This document shows positions 45,760 to 54,635 of a stretch of 64,000 nucleotides of DNA, piece after piece. The position numbers and the translations under genes are program-made. The notes beneath the pieces were generated by a model. The model worked only from the letters and a program-made list of their open reading frames with translations. It was not told where the DNA came from and made no database searches. The first letter of the stretch is position 1. Every line of letters begins with the position of its first letter. Origin of the DNA: Paraburkholderia bonniea (GTDB lineage Bacteria > Pseudomonadota > Gammaproteobacteria > Burkholderiales > Burkholderiaceae); the NCBI RefSeq assembly GCF_009455625.1, contig NZ_QPEQ01000001.1, forward strand, positions 2,418,001-2,482,000. The letters run 5' to 3'.

Positions 45760-46860
45760 ATGATTTTCGAACGCTCCCTCCAGCGCGAACTCGCGTACAC
45801 GGCTGGTGCCGTGTTCATGGTGCTTCTCACCCTCGTGCTCACCACCATGATGATCCGCATCGTCGGCTTCGCCGCTTCTGGTGAAATCGATCCGCGCGAT
45901 GTGCTGGTGCTCATTGGTCTCACCGTCATCGGCTATCTGGCGATCATGCTGGTCGCCACCCTGTTCGTCTCCATCCTCTTTGTGCTAACCCGCTGGTACA
46001 AAGATTCCGAAATGGTTGTCTGGCTGGCCTCGGGTGTCAGCCTGACGCGTCTGATCAAGCCCATCGGCGTGTTTGCCACGCCGCTCATCATCCTCATCAT
46101 ATTTTTCGTGTTCGTCGGCTGGCCCTGGTCGAACCAGCAAAGCAAGCTGATCCGCGCGCGCTTTCAGCAACGCGATGAAGTCTCGCTGCTCGCGCCGGGG
46201 CAGTTTCGTGAATCAGCGTCCAGCCATCGGGTGTTCTTCATCGAGAAAATGTCGCCCGACCAGGGACATGTCGAAAACGTCTTCGTCACCAGCACCGAAC
46301 ACGGCAAGGTCAACCTGGTCGTGTCCAAAAACGGCCATACCGAAACCCGTAAAAACGGCGACCGCTTTGTCGTGCTCGAAAATGGCCGCCGCTACGATGG
46401 CGAGCCGGGCCACCCCGACTTCCGCATCATGGAGTTCGAGCGCTACGGCGTGAAAATCCAGAGCCAGCCGGTCGTCAATGCCCCCAGCACCACGGGCACC
46501 TCAACCCTCGATCTGCTACGCAATCCAACCCGCGACAATCTCGCCGAGTTCGCATGGCGCGCCGGCCTGCCGCTCATCGCCATCAACCTGATGCTGCTGG
46601 CCATCCCGCTCGCGCACCAGAACCCGCGCCGCAGCCGCACGATCAACCTGGTGATGGCGGTGCTGATCTATCTGACCTATTCGAACTTGCTGAATGTCGT
46701 GCAATCGTGGATTGAGCAAGGCCGGCTGTCGTTCGGTGTCGGGCTGGTGGGGCTGCATCTGATCGTCAGCGCCGTGGTGGTGTTTATTTTCTGGCTGCGG
46801 GTGCGCAACCGGCCGCTCTTTTCGCGTGCGCTGTTTCAGCGTGCGTCGCGGGAGGCTTGA
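45760..46860 (+). CDS. lptF: LPS export permease LptF
   Basis: A 366-residue inner membrane component of the LptB2FG transporter that extracts lipopolysaccharide and passes it to LptC-LptA. It starts MIFERSLQRELAYTAGAVF, has six membrane segments and a periplasmic beta-jellyroll in between. lptG follows 3 bases later. The frame is open for 310 codons upstream antisense to pepA, but homology starts at 45760. Confidence 0.95.
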   Translation: MIFERSLQRELAYTAGAVFMVLLTLVLTTMMIRIVGFAASGEIDPRDVLVLIGLTVIGYLAIMLVATLFVSILFVLTRWYKDSEMVVWLASGVSLTRLIKPIGVFATPLIILIIFFVFVGWPWSNQQSKLIRARFQQRDEVSLLAPGQFRESASSHRVFFIEKMSPDQGHVENVFVTSTEHGKVNLVVSKNGHTETRKNGDRFVVLENGRRYDGEPGHPDFRIMEFERYGVKIQSQPVVNAPSTTGTSTLDLLRNPTRDNLAEFAWRAGLPLIAINLMLLAIPLAHQNPRRSRTINLVMAVLIYLTYSNLLNVVQSWIEQGRLSFGVGLVGLHLIVSAVVVFIFWLRVRNRPLFSRALFQRASREA

Positions 46861-46863
46861 GCG

Positions 46864-48012
46864 ATGCGTCTGTACGAAAAATATTTCGCGCGCCAGATCT
46901 ATCTGACCTTTCTGTTCATCCTGTTTGCGTTTTCCGGCCTGTTCTTCTTCTTTGACCTCATCAACGAGATGAACTCCGTCGGCCACGGCAATTACCGTTT
47001 TGGTTACGCGGTATTGCGCGTCGCGCTGCAAACCCCTTCGCGTTTTTACGAAATCATTCCGGTCGCCGCGCTCATCAGCGCAATTTATGTATTTGCCCAG
47101 ATGGCGGCCAATTCCGAATACACAATTTTTCGCGTGTCGGGTCTCGCCACCAACCAGGCGCTGCGCTCGCTGCTCAAAATCGGTATTCCGCTGGTGTTTC
47201 TCACTTATCTGATCGGCGAAGTCATCGGGCCCTACACCGACCAGCTTTCCGAGCGGGTGCGGCTGGAGGCGATGGGCTCGACCGTGTCGGGCAATTTCGA
47301 ATCCGGAGTCTGGGTCAAGGACACACTCAGCACGCGCGCCGATGGCGTGCAAGTCACACGCTTCGTCAATGTCGGCGAACTCCGGCCCGATGCGACCATC
47401 AGCAAGGTGCGTATTTATGAATTCGATGCGCAATTCCGCCTGTCGAATGTGCGCATCGCCGACAGCGGCAAGTACCAGCCGCCTGGCCACTGGCAGCTAA
47501 CCGGCGTAACCGATACGCAACTGCTTGACGTCGCGCCGCTGCAAGGCAAACCCACCGACGCACTAAGCCCGGTGTATCAAGCGCGGCAAGTGGTGCTGCC
47601 CGAATACTCGCTGCGCTCCGAGCTGACACCGCAAATTCTGTCGGTACTGCTGGTTTCGCCGGAACGCATGTCGATGTTCAACTTGTTTCGCTACATCCAG
47701 CATTTGACCGAAAACCACCAGGACACCCAGCGCTACGAAATCGCGCTCTGGCGCAAGCTGCTATATCCGTTCGCGGTTTTCGTGATGCTGGTGCTGTCGC
47801 TGCCGTTTGCCTATCTGCATACGCGCGCGGGCGTCGTAGGCATGAAAGTGTTCGGCGGCATCATGCTGGGCATGAGTTTTCAGTTAATCAACACGCTGTT
47901 CTCGCATATCGGCACGCTCAACACCTGGCCCGCGCCGATCACGGCGGCAACCCCTGGGCTGATCTATCTCGCGCTCGGGCTAATCGGTCTGAGATGGGTA
48001 GACCGGCATTGA
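46864..48012 (+). CDS. lptG: LPS export permease LptG
   Basis: A 382-residue partner of LptF with the same topology: three membrane segments, a periplasmic jellyroll, then three more. It starts MRLYEKYFARQIYLTFLF, as in relatives. The two subunits together with LptB (not in this window) form the ATP-driven LPS extractor. It overlaps the next gene by 19 bases. Confidence 0.95.
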   Translation: MRLYEKYFARQIYLTFLFILFAFSGLFFFFDLINEMNSVGHGNYRFGYAVLRVALQTPSRFYEIIPVAALISAIYVFAQMAANSEYTIFRVSGLATNQALRSLLKIGIPLVFLTYLIGEVIGPYTDQLSERVRLEAMGSTVSGNFESGVWVKDTLSTRADGVQVTRFVNVGELRPDATISKVRIYEFDAQFRLSNVRIADSGKYQPPGHWQLTGVTDTQLLDVAPLQGKPTDALSPVYQARQVVLPEYSLRSELTPQILSVLLVSPERMSMFNLFRYIQHLTENHQDTQRYEIALWRKLLYPFAVFVMLVLSLPFAYLHTRAGVVGMKVFGGIMLGMSFQLINTLFSHIGTLNTWPAPITAATPGLIYLALGLIGLRWVDRH

Positions 48013-48401
48013 CGCCCGCAGCAAACTCCATCACGCCACACGGCATCGTCCTGTTTGGTCATGGTGCCCGCGAGCCACGCTGGGCTGAACCTTTTGCCCG
48101 GCTCGCGGATAAACTGCGCGCCGCGCGCGGTGATGCCGGGCCGGTTTCGCTGGCGTTTCTCGAACTGATGCAGCCGGACTTGCCTGGCGCTATCGCGGCG
48201 CAAGTCGCTGACGGTTGCCGTGAAATTACGGTGATTCCGGTGTTTTTCGGCCAAGGCGGGCATGTGCGGCGCGATCTGCCCGCCGTGCTCGAACAATGCC
48301 GCTTAGCGCACCCGGCAGTGGTCATTCATTGCGCGCTGGCCGTCGGCGAAGACGACGCGGTGCTTGACGCGCTCGCAGGCTATTGCCTGCGTCAGCTCTA
48401 A
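47994..48401 (+). CDS. cbiX: Small CbiX/SirB-type sirohydrochlorin chelatase
   Basis: A 135-residue single-domain chelatase with the two metal-binding histidines in LFGHGAREP (His23) and FFGQGGHVRRDLP (His90). Small CbiX proteins insert cobalt or iron in sirohydrochlorin; both B12 and siroheme routes are possible. As CobA and sulfite reductase lie 3-10 kb away and corrin-ring genes are not seen, a siroheme role is attractive but unproven. Its ATG at 47994 lies inside the lptG end, so it is read from the lptFG transcript. Confidence 0.85.
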   Translation: MGRPALTPAANSITPHGIVLFGHGAREPRWAEPFARLADKLRAARGDAGPVSLAFLELMQPDLPGAIAAQVADGCREITVIPVFFGQGGHVRRDLPAVLEQCRLAHPAVVIHCALAVGEDDAVLDALAGYCLRQL

Positions 48402-48528
48402 CGCCAGACCTGAACGCGCATTGGTGCTGGTATCGGCACCAGGGTTTATATCCGCTGCCTGGTCATTGGCCGGGACACAGCGCCCAGTTCACGGTTAGCC
48501 TCATCCGGTGCGGCCAGGCGCGGCGCAA

Positions 48529-49340
48529 TCACAATGCCGACTGCGCCCGCTGCCTCGCCACAGGGCTGACTGCATGAACGGGATCGAAGCCGAAGAACTC
48601 AAGCACATGATGCGCAACCAGATCACGATCATTGTCGGCACAAATCATGTGGTAGCTATTCTCGACCACCACACTGCGTGCATCGTCCATCGAACGCTGC
48701 AGAAACTCCGCTGAGCGCAAGCTCGTCAGTTCGTCCTCGCGTGCATGCACGATCAGCGTGGGACAGCGTGTAGCAGGTGCCGCCGTGCGCACCCAGTCGC
48801 GCATCCGGTCCACTTGCTGCACGCAGGACAGCGGCACCCACGGATAGTGGAAATTATCGCCACGCTCGAGCTTCTTTTTTACGATCGCGCGGATGAGCGT
48901 GTTTTTCAGGCCGAACGGCTCCTCCTCTTCCACTCTGATCCGCTCTGCCATGCCTGGCACGTGATACAGCACATGACGCAGCATGCGATACCACGGTGTC
49001 GACCAGCCGTCGATAAACACCGGTGCCGCGAGCAGCGCGAGCTTGCCGCGTGTGTGCTCTACGCGGTGACATAGCAGCAACGCAACGAGCGCCCCCATGC
49101 ACATGCCTCCGACATGCAAGGTGTCGTATTGTTTTTCCAGTTCGCGGTATTGCTCGGTGACGGCATCAAGCCATGCTTCTGCACGCACTCCGATCAAATC
49201 TTCTGGCTGCGTGCCGTGGCCGGACAAGGTCACCATATGCGGCTCCCCCCCGCGCGCCGCACGGCCTTGTGTAGCGAGCCAAGATCGTATTGCGTGCCGC
49301 CAAGCCCATGAATCAGCAGAACCCCAGTCCGCCCAGTCAT
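48529..49340 (-). pseudogene. Alpha/beta hydrolase broken by a frameshift in a G7 tract
   Basis: The 5' part (from the ATG at 49340) reads TGRTGVLLIHGLGGTQYD and so on to RRAGG, then meets a stop after the G7 run (C7 on plus, 49245-49251). The remainder, in a shifted frame, continues with EPHMVTLSGHGTQPED, then the nucleophile elbow GMCMG, the acid in HAREDELTS and the His in ENSYHMI. Together they make one complete hydrolase of about 270 residues. A tract of 5 or 8 G would restore the frame. It begins 3 bases after the upstream gene ends. It could be a true pseudogene, a phase-variable gene or a sequencing error. Confidence 0.75.
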
Positions 49341-49342
49341 GC

Positions 49343-50647
49343 TTACGCCCCGGTGTCCGCGCAGGCTCGTTCAACTTGCCAGACACCCGCAACGACAGCC
49401 ACGTCAACGTTCGAATCCAGTAACGGCGCGCTGCGATCCAGCACCCTGCGACTGCCGCCGTCAGGCTGCACGATGCGCAACGGCAACACTTTGCAAACCT
49501 CGTCCACCGCTGCGGCGCTCCAGCAGTCTCGCAGCACCGCCCGATCGTCCGGATGCAGGCGCTCAAGCACCTGCGGCACACTGGCAAGCATCGCGGCATC
49601 GGTGCCCTGGCCGAACACTTGCTGGACATCGCCACTCCATTCGATCCGGCCTGTCGCCGGATCGAGAACATAGGCCAGTTGCCCGGCGCTCGCTAACGCG
49701 AGCTCCATGTTGTTCTGCAATATCGCCACCCGGTGATGCATCCGTTCGCGCGTGGTTTTGAGCGTGCTCACGGTCAGCACCAGCAGGGATGCCACCGCGA
49801 GATAGAGCTGGGCCTCCAGCAGAGAACGGCCACGATGTTCGTCGAGCATGGCGAACACGCCATCGCCCTGAGCCGTCTGCAAAATGACGATGACCGCCAG
49901 CATGAGTACCGACAACGAGCCCGTGCGCCCACCAAGAAGCACCGTCACGACTACTGTCAGGAACAGCGGAATGTAGGTCAGCGCGAAACCAACGCCGATG
50001 CCGAACTGCTCAGCGTTATCACCCGCAAAGATCAGCATGGCGAGCACAGCGAGCAACGCGAACGACGCGATGCCGAGCACGATGTCAAAGCGTTCGTGAT
50101 CGCCCGAGCGATGTGCGCGAAAACGCGACCACGACGCCAGCACAGGTGTCACGAGCATCACACCGACAAAGTCCGACGCGGCCCACACCCACCAGACATC
50201 CCAGAACGGCTCGTCTTTCACCAGCGCATACCAGAGCCCGCCGCCGAGCGCACCCAACATACCCGCAAGCGCGCCGGACAGGATCACCGAGCGAAGAAAA
50301 TACAGGCCTTCGAGCGAAAAGCGCACACGTTGCACCAGCCAGACCGCGAGGGCCGCCGCGCCGATTTCGTCGATGGCGAACAGGAATGCGGTGAAGAGGT
50401 TGCCGTGCTCGGCACCGCTCAAAGCTAGCTGCGCAACGAGGAACACAACGCTGACCAGCGGCCACTGACGCACGGGCCGCAACATGAAGGCCGCCACCAC
50501 CACGCCCGCAGGCAGCCAGATATAGCCGCTGCCGCGCACAGGCCCATTGAGTTGGTGCGAAATACATCCGCTAAAGAAGTACAACAGCGCCCAGAAAAGC
50601 AGCGTGATGAGTCTCGACTTCGCTAGTGAAGTGACTGTCGGCAGCAT
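49343..50647 (-). CDS. MASE1 membrane sensor with C-terminal PAS domain
   Basis: A 434-residue protein. Residues about 1-300 hold eight or so membrane segments with MASE1 features (GPVRGSGYIWLPAGVVVAAF, the LVTPVLASW stretch), a sensor module usually fused to kinases or diguanylate cyclases. Residues about 310-425 form a PAS-like domain (LASAGQLAYVLDPATGRIEW, LERLHPDDRA). The protein stops there, with no GGDEF, EAL or kinase domain. The following frameshifted hydrolase starts 3 bases downstream, so they are one operon. Signal and output are unknown. Confidence 0.78.
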   Translation of the reverse strand: MLPTVTSLAKSRLITLLFWALLYFFSGCISHQLNGPVRGSGYIWLPAGVVVAAFMLRPVRQWPLVSVVFLVAQLALSGAEHGNLFTAFLFAIDEIGAAALAVWLVQRVRFSLEGLYFLRSVILSGALAGMLGALGGGLWYALVKDEPFWDVWWVWAASDFVGVMLVTPVLASWSRFRAHRSGDHERFDIVLGIASFALLAVLAMLIFAGDNAEQFGIGVGFALTYIPLFLTVVVTVLLGGRTGSLSVLMLAVIVILQTAQGDGVFAMLDEHRGRSLLEAQLYLAVASLLVLTVSTLKTTRERMHHRVAILQNNMELALASAGQLAYVLDPATGRIEWSGDVQQVFGQGTDAAMLASVPQVLERLHPDDRAVLRDCWSAAAVDEVCKVLPLRIVQPDGGSRRVLDRSAPLLDSNVDVAVVAGVWQVERACADTGA

Positions 50648-50805
50648 TCTAGATTCCCGTCATGCGCGCATGGCAATAGACCGCGCGAAAGCGCCGCAAA
50701 GAGCGGCGAGGTGAGTTAAGCGGAACCACTAGCGGCTCATGAGCCCTTTAGCGGGTTCTGCCTGACGCCAGCAAAAGTCGATATCTGCGCTCGGGCTCGG
50801 GTGCC

Positions 50806-50830
50806 TCGCTTCGCTTCGTTTCGCCTCGCT
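50806..50830 (+). repeat. Short tandem repeat, 5-bp unit x 5
   Basis: Five consecutive TCGCT-type units (TCGCT, TCGCT, TCGTT, TCGCC, TCGCT) in the spacer between the MASE1 gene and the transposase remnant. Confidence 0.8.
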
Positions 50831-50937
50831 GCCGGAGAGCAGTTGGGTCACGAAGTCGGCAACGACGTCATGTCACGCCCAGGAAAACCCGCTAACGCTC
50901 GAAGCCACGCACGATGTCATAGCGGCAAGTACCGGGC

Positions 50938-51204
50938 TTGAACAGCCAGGCCAAGCCAGCCCCGCCCTATCCATGCAAGTTGCCGGCAGACAAAGACCAT
51001 GACTTTGCCCGTTACCAGCGGTACCTGAAGCTACGCGGGATCAAGACTCGTATCGCCTGTCGCGGTGGAGAAAGCAGCAAGCAACCCGGACAGCATCGCT
51101 GGGCCATCCAACTGAATCGTCGAACGCAAGGCATATCTGATTGGCTGATGCCGGTTGAACGGCGCATGCGTTTCCAGCGCCGTCCCGATATTAATACGGA
51201 CTAG
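50938..51204 (+). pseudogene. IS5-type transposase C-terminal remnant
   Basis: An 88-codon frame with ADKDHDFARYQRYLKLRGIK, ACRGGESSKQPGQHRWAI and RRMRFQRRPDIN, matching the C-terminal third of IS5-family (IS427-like) DDE transposases, in which the last catalytic Glu is in the HRWVVERT region. Here HRW is followed by AIQLNRR, so the Glu is missing, and the N-terminal two thirds of the gene and the terminal repeats are absent. It is a decayed fragment that marks a past insertion near the frameshifted gene. Confidence 0.75.
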
Positions 51205-51264
51205 TGCCCTCTTGCTGCCGCCATCACCAGCTCACGCTTCGTTGATAGCTTGTGCCGGCAGCGC

Positions 51265-52089
51265 TTAAGCCGCTTGCTGTAACGCCGCTGTGCCAGCCTG
51301 CACGGTCATGCCAGCCGCAGCCTGCGCCCGTTCGGCAAACGCCTCTCCGATCATCAGCAGGCTTGGCTGGGACGGGTCCAGCCAGGTTTGCGCCTCGCCT
51401 GCCGCGAGCGCGGCCAGCGTCAAGGTCAAGGTCCGCTCGCGTGGCGTGCTGCACGCTTCGACCAGCGCCACCGGCGTGGTGCCGGGCCGCCCCGCGTCAA
51501 GCAATTGCTGCGCGATTTCGGGCGCGCTGTCACGGCCCATATAAAACACCAGCGAATCCGCCTTCACCTGCTCACGGATCGCCTCGGTATCCGCCGCCCG
51601 GCTATGCGTTGCCAGCGCGACGCTGCGTGCTACCCCGCGCAAGGTCAGCGAGCGCTGCAGCGAAGCCGCCCCCGCCAGCGCTGCCGTGATGCCCGGCACG
51701 ACTTCATAGTCAATGCCAGCGGCTTCGAGCGCACGCATTTCTTCGTCCGCACGGCCAAACAACATCGGGTCTCCCCCCTTCAACCGCACCACAACCGCGT
51801 GCCGCCGCGCGGCATCGACGATCTGCCGGTTAATAAACTGCTGCGCCGTAGAGCGCTGGCCGCAACGCTTGCCCACCGCGACCTTGCGTGCCTGTGGCGC
51901 GTGCTCAAGCATCTCGGGCTCGACCAGCGCATCGTGCAGCACGATCCCGGCCGTTGCCAGCAAACGCGCGCCGCGCACCGTAATCAAATCAGCCGCGCCC
52001 GGGCCCGCGCCCACCAGGTACACCTTGCCCATCGGCGTGGCGGCCATGGGTTCGGGGGGAGCGGGGTGCTCAGAGAGAGTGTCGGGCAT
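51265..52089 (-). CDS. cobA: Uroporphyrinogen-III C-methyltransferase
   Basis: A 274-residue SUMT that adds two methyl groups to uroporphyrinogen III, giving precorrin-2, precursor of siroheme and B12. The N-terminal VGAGPGAADLITVRG and GGDPMLFGRADEE, and the MGRDSAPEIAQQL segment, are SUMT hallmarks. It lacks the CysG oxidase/chelatase domain. As last gene after cysN, it most likely supplies siroheme for sulfite reductase. The start at 52089 is tentative; ATGs at residues 15 and 20 are alternatives. Confidence 0.92.
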   Translation of the reverse strand: MPDTLSEHPAPPEPMAATPMGKVYLVGAGPGAADLITVRGARLLATAGIVLHDALVEPEMLEHAPQARKVAVGKRCGQRSTAQQFINRQIVDAARRHAVVVRLKGGDPMLFGRADEEMRALEAAGIDYEVVPGITAALAGAASLQRSLTLRGVARSVALATHSRAADTEAIREQVKADSLVFYMGRDSAPEIAQQLLDAGRPGTTPVALVEACSTPRERTLTLTLAALAAGEAQTWLDPSQPSLLMIGEAFAERAQAAAGMTVQAGTAALQQAA

Positions 52090-52150
52090 ACGCGGGCTCA
52101 GGCTTCAGGGTGACGAATGGCAAAAGACGAACAACAAAAGGCAAAAAATA

Positions 52151-53467
52151 TCAGGCGGAAAACGCGCGGATCATACCCGCCGCCACCGTGTGATGCGTCG
52201 CTTCATCAATCAGCACGAACGCGCCGGTGCCGGGATGCGAATCATAGAGATCGCACACCAGCGGCTTTTGCAAGGTCAGCGCGACGCGGCCAATGTCGTT
52301 CATCGCCAGTTCAGTGCGGTCGGTGGCCTGCAACAGCGTATGCACGTCGAGCACCTCGCGGATCGCGCCGATGCGGGCAAACACGGTGCTGGTGGTTTGC
52401 TTCAGCAGGTATTTGCGCTGCGTCGAGAGCGGGGCTTCGTCAAACCAGCACAGATCGGCTTCGAGCTTCTTCGCCGGCTCGGGAGCATCCGTAGCCAGCA
52501 CAAAGGTATCGCCACGCGAGACGTCGACATCTTCCGCCAGCCGCAGCGTCACCGTCTGGCCCGCCGACGCGTATTCAACCTGGGCTGTGCCCCCTGGCAC
52601 TGGGGCGATGATCTCGGCAATCGTCGCGGGCCGGTTCGCGGGCAGCACCACGACCGCGTCGCCGCGTTTCACCTCGCCCGCCTCGATGCGACCCATATAG
52701 CCGCGAAAATCATCCGCCTGACTGCCGTCCTGGCGCGCGACCCATTGCACCGGAAAGCGCAACGCCTGGCCCGTCGGCAATTCAACGGGCAACGCTTCAA
52801 GCACGTCGAGCAACGGGGCATCGCCGTACCACGGCATGCGCTCGCTGCCCTTGACGATGTTGTCGCCCTTCAGCGCCGACACAGGCACAAAGCGCACATC
52901 GGCCAGCCCAAGCTGGTTGGCCAGCGTCACATACGCGGCGCGGATTTCGTTGAAACGCGCTTCGCTGTAATCGACCAGATCCATTTTGTTGACCGCAACG
53001 ATCACATGTTGCAAGCCCAGCAGCTTGACCAGCGCGCTATGGCGTTTGGTTTGCGGCAGCAGTTGCGCGGCACCCTGCGCGTCGAACGTAATGCGCGTGG
53101 CATCGATCAGCACGATCGCGGCATGCGCGGTCGAGGCCCCGGTGACCATGTTGCGGGTGTACTGCTCGTGGCCAGGGGTGTCGGCAATGATGAACTTGCG
53201 CCGCGCGGTGGCGAAATAGCGATACGCGACGTCAATCGTGATGCCCTGCTCACGCTCAGCTTCAAGGCCATCCGTCAGCAGCGAGAGATCAATCTCATCG
53301 CCTGCGGTGCGCTTGTTTTTCACCCGTGACAGCGCGGATAACTGGTCGGACAACACCGCCTTGCTGTCGTACAGCAGACGGCCAATCAGCGTGCTTTTAC
53401 CGTCGTCGACGCTGCCCGCCGTAATGAAGCGCAGCACGCCGAGATCTTCCGCTTGATGAATGCTCAT
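52151..53467 (-). CDS. cysN: Sulfate adenylyltransferase subunit 1 (GTPase)
   Basis: A 438-residue EF-Tu-like GTPase that drives ATP sulfurylase. G1 is GSVDDGKSTL, G3 DTPGHEQYT and G4 NKMDLVDY. The length is that of CysN without the APS-kinase (CysC) fusion, consistent with direct reduction of APS by CysH. GAGGAAC precedes the ATG. It is 45 bases after the end of cysD. Confidence 0.95.
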   Translation of the reverse strand: MSIHQAEDLGVLRFITAGSVDDGKSTLIGRLLYDSKAVLSDQLSALSRVKNKRTAGDEIDLSLLTDGLEAEREQGITIDVAYRYFATARRKFIIADTPGHEQYTRNMVTGASTAHAAIVLIDATRITFDAQGAAQLLPQTKRHSALVKLLGLQHVIVAVNKMDLVDYSEARFNEIRAAYVTLANQLGLADVRFVPVSALKGDNIVKGSERMPWYGDAPLLDVLEALPVELPTGQALRFPVQWVARQDGSQADDFRGYMGRIEAGEVKRGDAVVVLPANRPATIAEIIAPVPGGTAQVEYASAGQTVTLRLAEDVDVSRGDTFVLATDAPEPAKKLEADLCWFDEAPLSTQRKYLLKQTTSTVFARIGAIREVLDVHTLLQATDRTELAMNDIGRVALTLQKPLVCDLYDSHPGTGAFVLIDEATHHTVAAGMIRAFSA

Positions 53468-53512
53468 GATTTTGTTCCTCGAATATCGGATAGCGAATGG
53501 CGAATGGCAGGC

Positions 53513-54511
53513 CTAGAAATAGCCCTGCTTTTTGCGCTGTTCCATCGCTGCTTCGGAAGCCTGATCGTCCATCCGGGTCGCGCCGCGCTCGGTTATTTCG
53601 GTCACGGCGGTTTCGGCAATGATCTTCTCGAGATCATCAGCATCGCTTTCAACGGGGCAGGTGCAACTGATGTCGCCCACGGTGCGAAAGCGCACCCGTG
53701 CGTTTTCGCTGGTCTCGTCTGGGCGCATCGGGGTAAGCGGTGTCACCGGCACCAGCAGGCCGTCGCGGCGCACGATCTCGCGCTGATGCGCGTAGTAGAT
53801 CGACGGCAGTTCGAGTTGCTCGCGCGCGATGTATTGCCAGACGTCGAGTTCGGTCCAGTTCGAAATCGGGAATACGCGCAGATGCTCACCGCTATGCAGG
53901 CGGGCGTTATACAGGCTCCAGAGTTCCGGGCGCTGGGCCTTCGGATCCCATTGGCCGAATTCATCGCGGAACGAAAAGATGCGCTCTTTAGCCCGGGCCT
54001 TCTCTTCATCGCGGCGCGCGCCGCCGATCAATGCGGTATAGCCATGTTGCGCAATCGTTTCGAGCAGCGTGACCGCCTGCGCCGCATTGCGTGAATCCGT
54101 TTCGCGCCGCAGCCGCACCGTGCCACGGCGGATCGAATCTTCAACGTGGCCCACCACCAGTTGCGCGCCAATCTGTTCGGCACGCCGGTCACGGAAGCCG
54201 ATAACTTCGCGGTAGTTATGGCCCGTGTCGATGTGCACCAGCGGGAACGGCAGCACGGTTTTGCGCTGTGCGCCAAGACCGAATGCCTTTAGCGCGAGAT
54301 GCAGCACCACCACCGAATCCTTGCCGCCCGAAAACAGCAGCGCCGGGTGGCTGCACTCGGCCACGAGCTCACGCAGGATATGAATCGACTCGGCTTCGAG
54401 CCAGTCGAGATGGTCCATCCGGCTGGCGCGTGGTGCATGCGGTGCGGATGAAGTACGGGCGCTGGCGGCAGTCGCGCCAGGCGTTGCGGTGAAATCGAGT
54501 GCAGCAGTCAT
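53513..54511 (-). CDS. cysD: Sulfate adenylyltransferase subunit 2
   Basis: A 332-residue catalytic subunit making adenosine 5'-phosphosulfate from sulfate and ATP with CysN. The PP-loop SGGKDSVVVLHLA is near residue 60, and IDTGHNYREV and the C-terminal EQRKKQGYF are typical. The first 30 residues are a variable Ala/Thr/Ser-rich stretch. The ATG at 54511 has AGGAAGG upstream; the frame runs to 54571. Confidence 0.95.
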   Translation of the reverse strand: MTAALDFTATPGATAASARTSSAPHAPRASRMDHLDWLEAESIHILRELVAECSHPALLFSGGKDSVVVLHLALKAFGLGAQRKTVLPFPLVHIDTGHNYREVIGFRDRRAEQIGAQLVVGHVEDSIRRGTVRLRRETDSRNAAQAVTLLETIAQHGYTALIGGARRDEEKARAKERIFSFRDEFGQWDPKAQRPELWSLYNARLHSGEHLRVFPISNWTELDVWQYIAREQLELPSIYYAHQREIVRRDGLLVPVTPLTPMRPDETSENARVRFRTVGDISCTCPVESDADDLEKIIAETAVTEITERGATRMDDQASEAAMEQRKKQGYF

Positions 54512-54635
54512 GTTCAGTGCCTTCCTGAGTTCGGGATGAGCGCCAGGCACAGTCGCGCTGCGCTGACACAAGGGTTCGTGCCAAAGGGGGGTCGTGCCAA
54601 AGATGGGTGCCGGGTGAGATGGCGGTAACGCTGCT

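Noticed and set aside
49341..49671. N-terminal 110 codons of the frame leading into the hydrolase
   Set aside because: This is another frame of the MASE1-PAS gene on the same strand, Cys/Arg-rich; the true 5' part of the hydrolase lies in the other frame after 49340.
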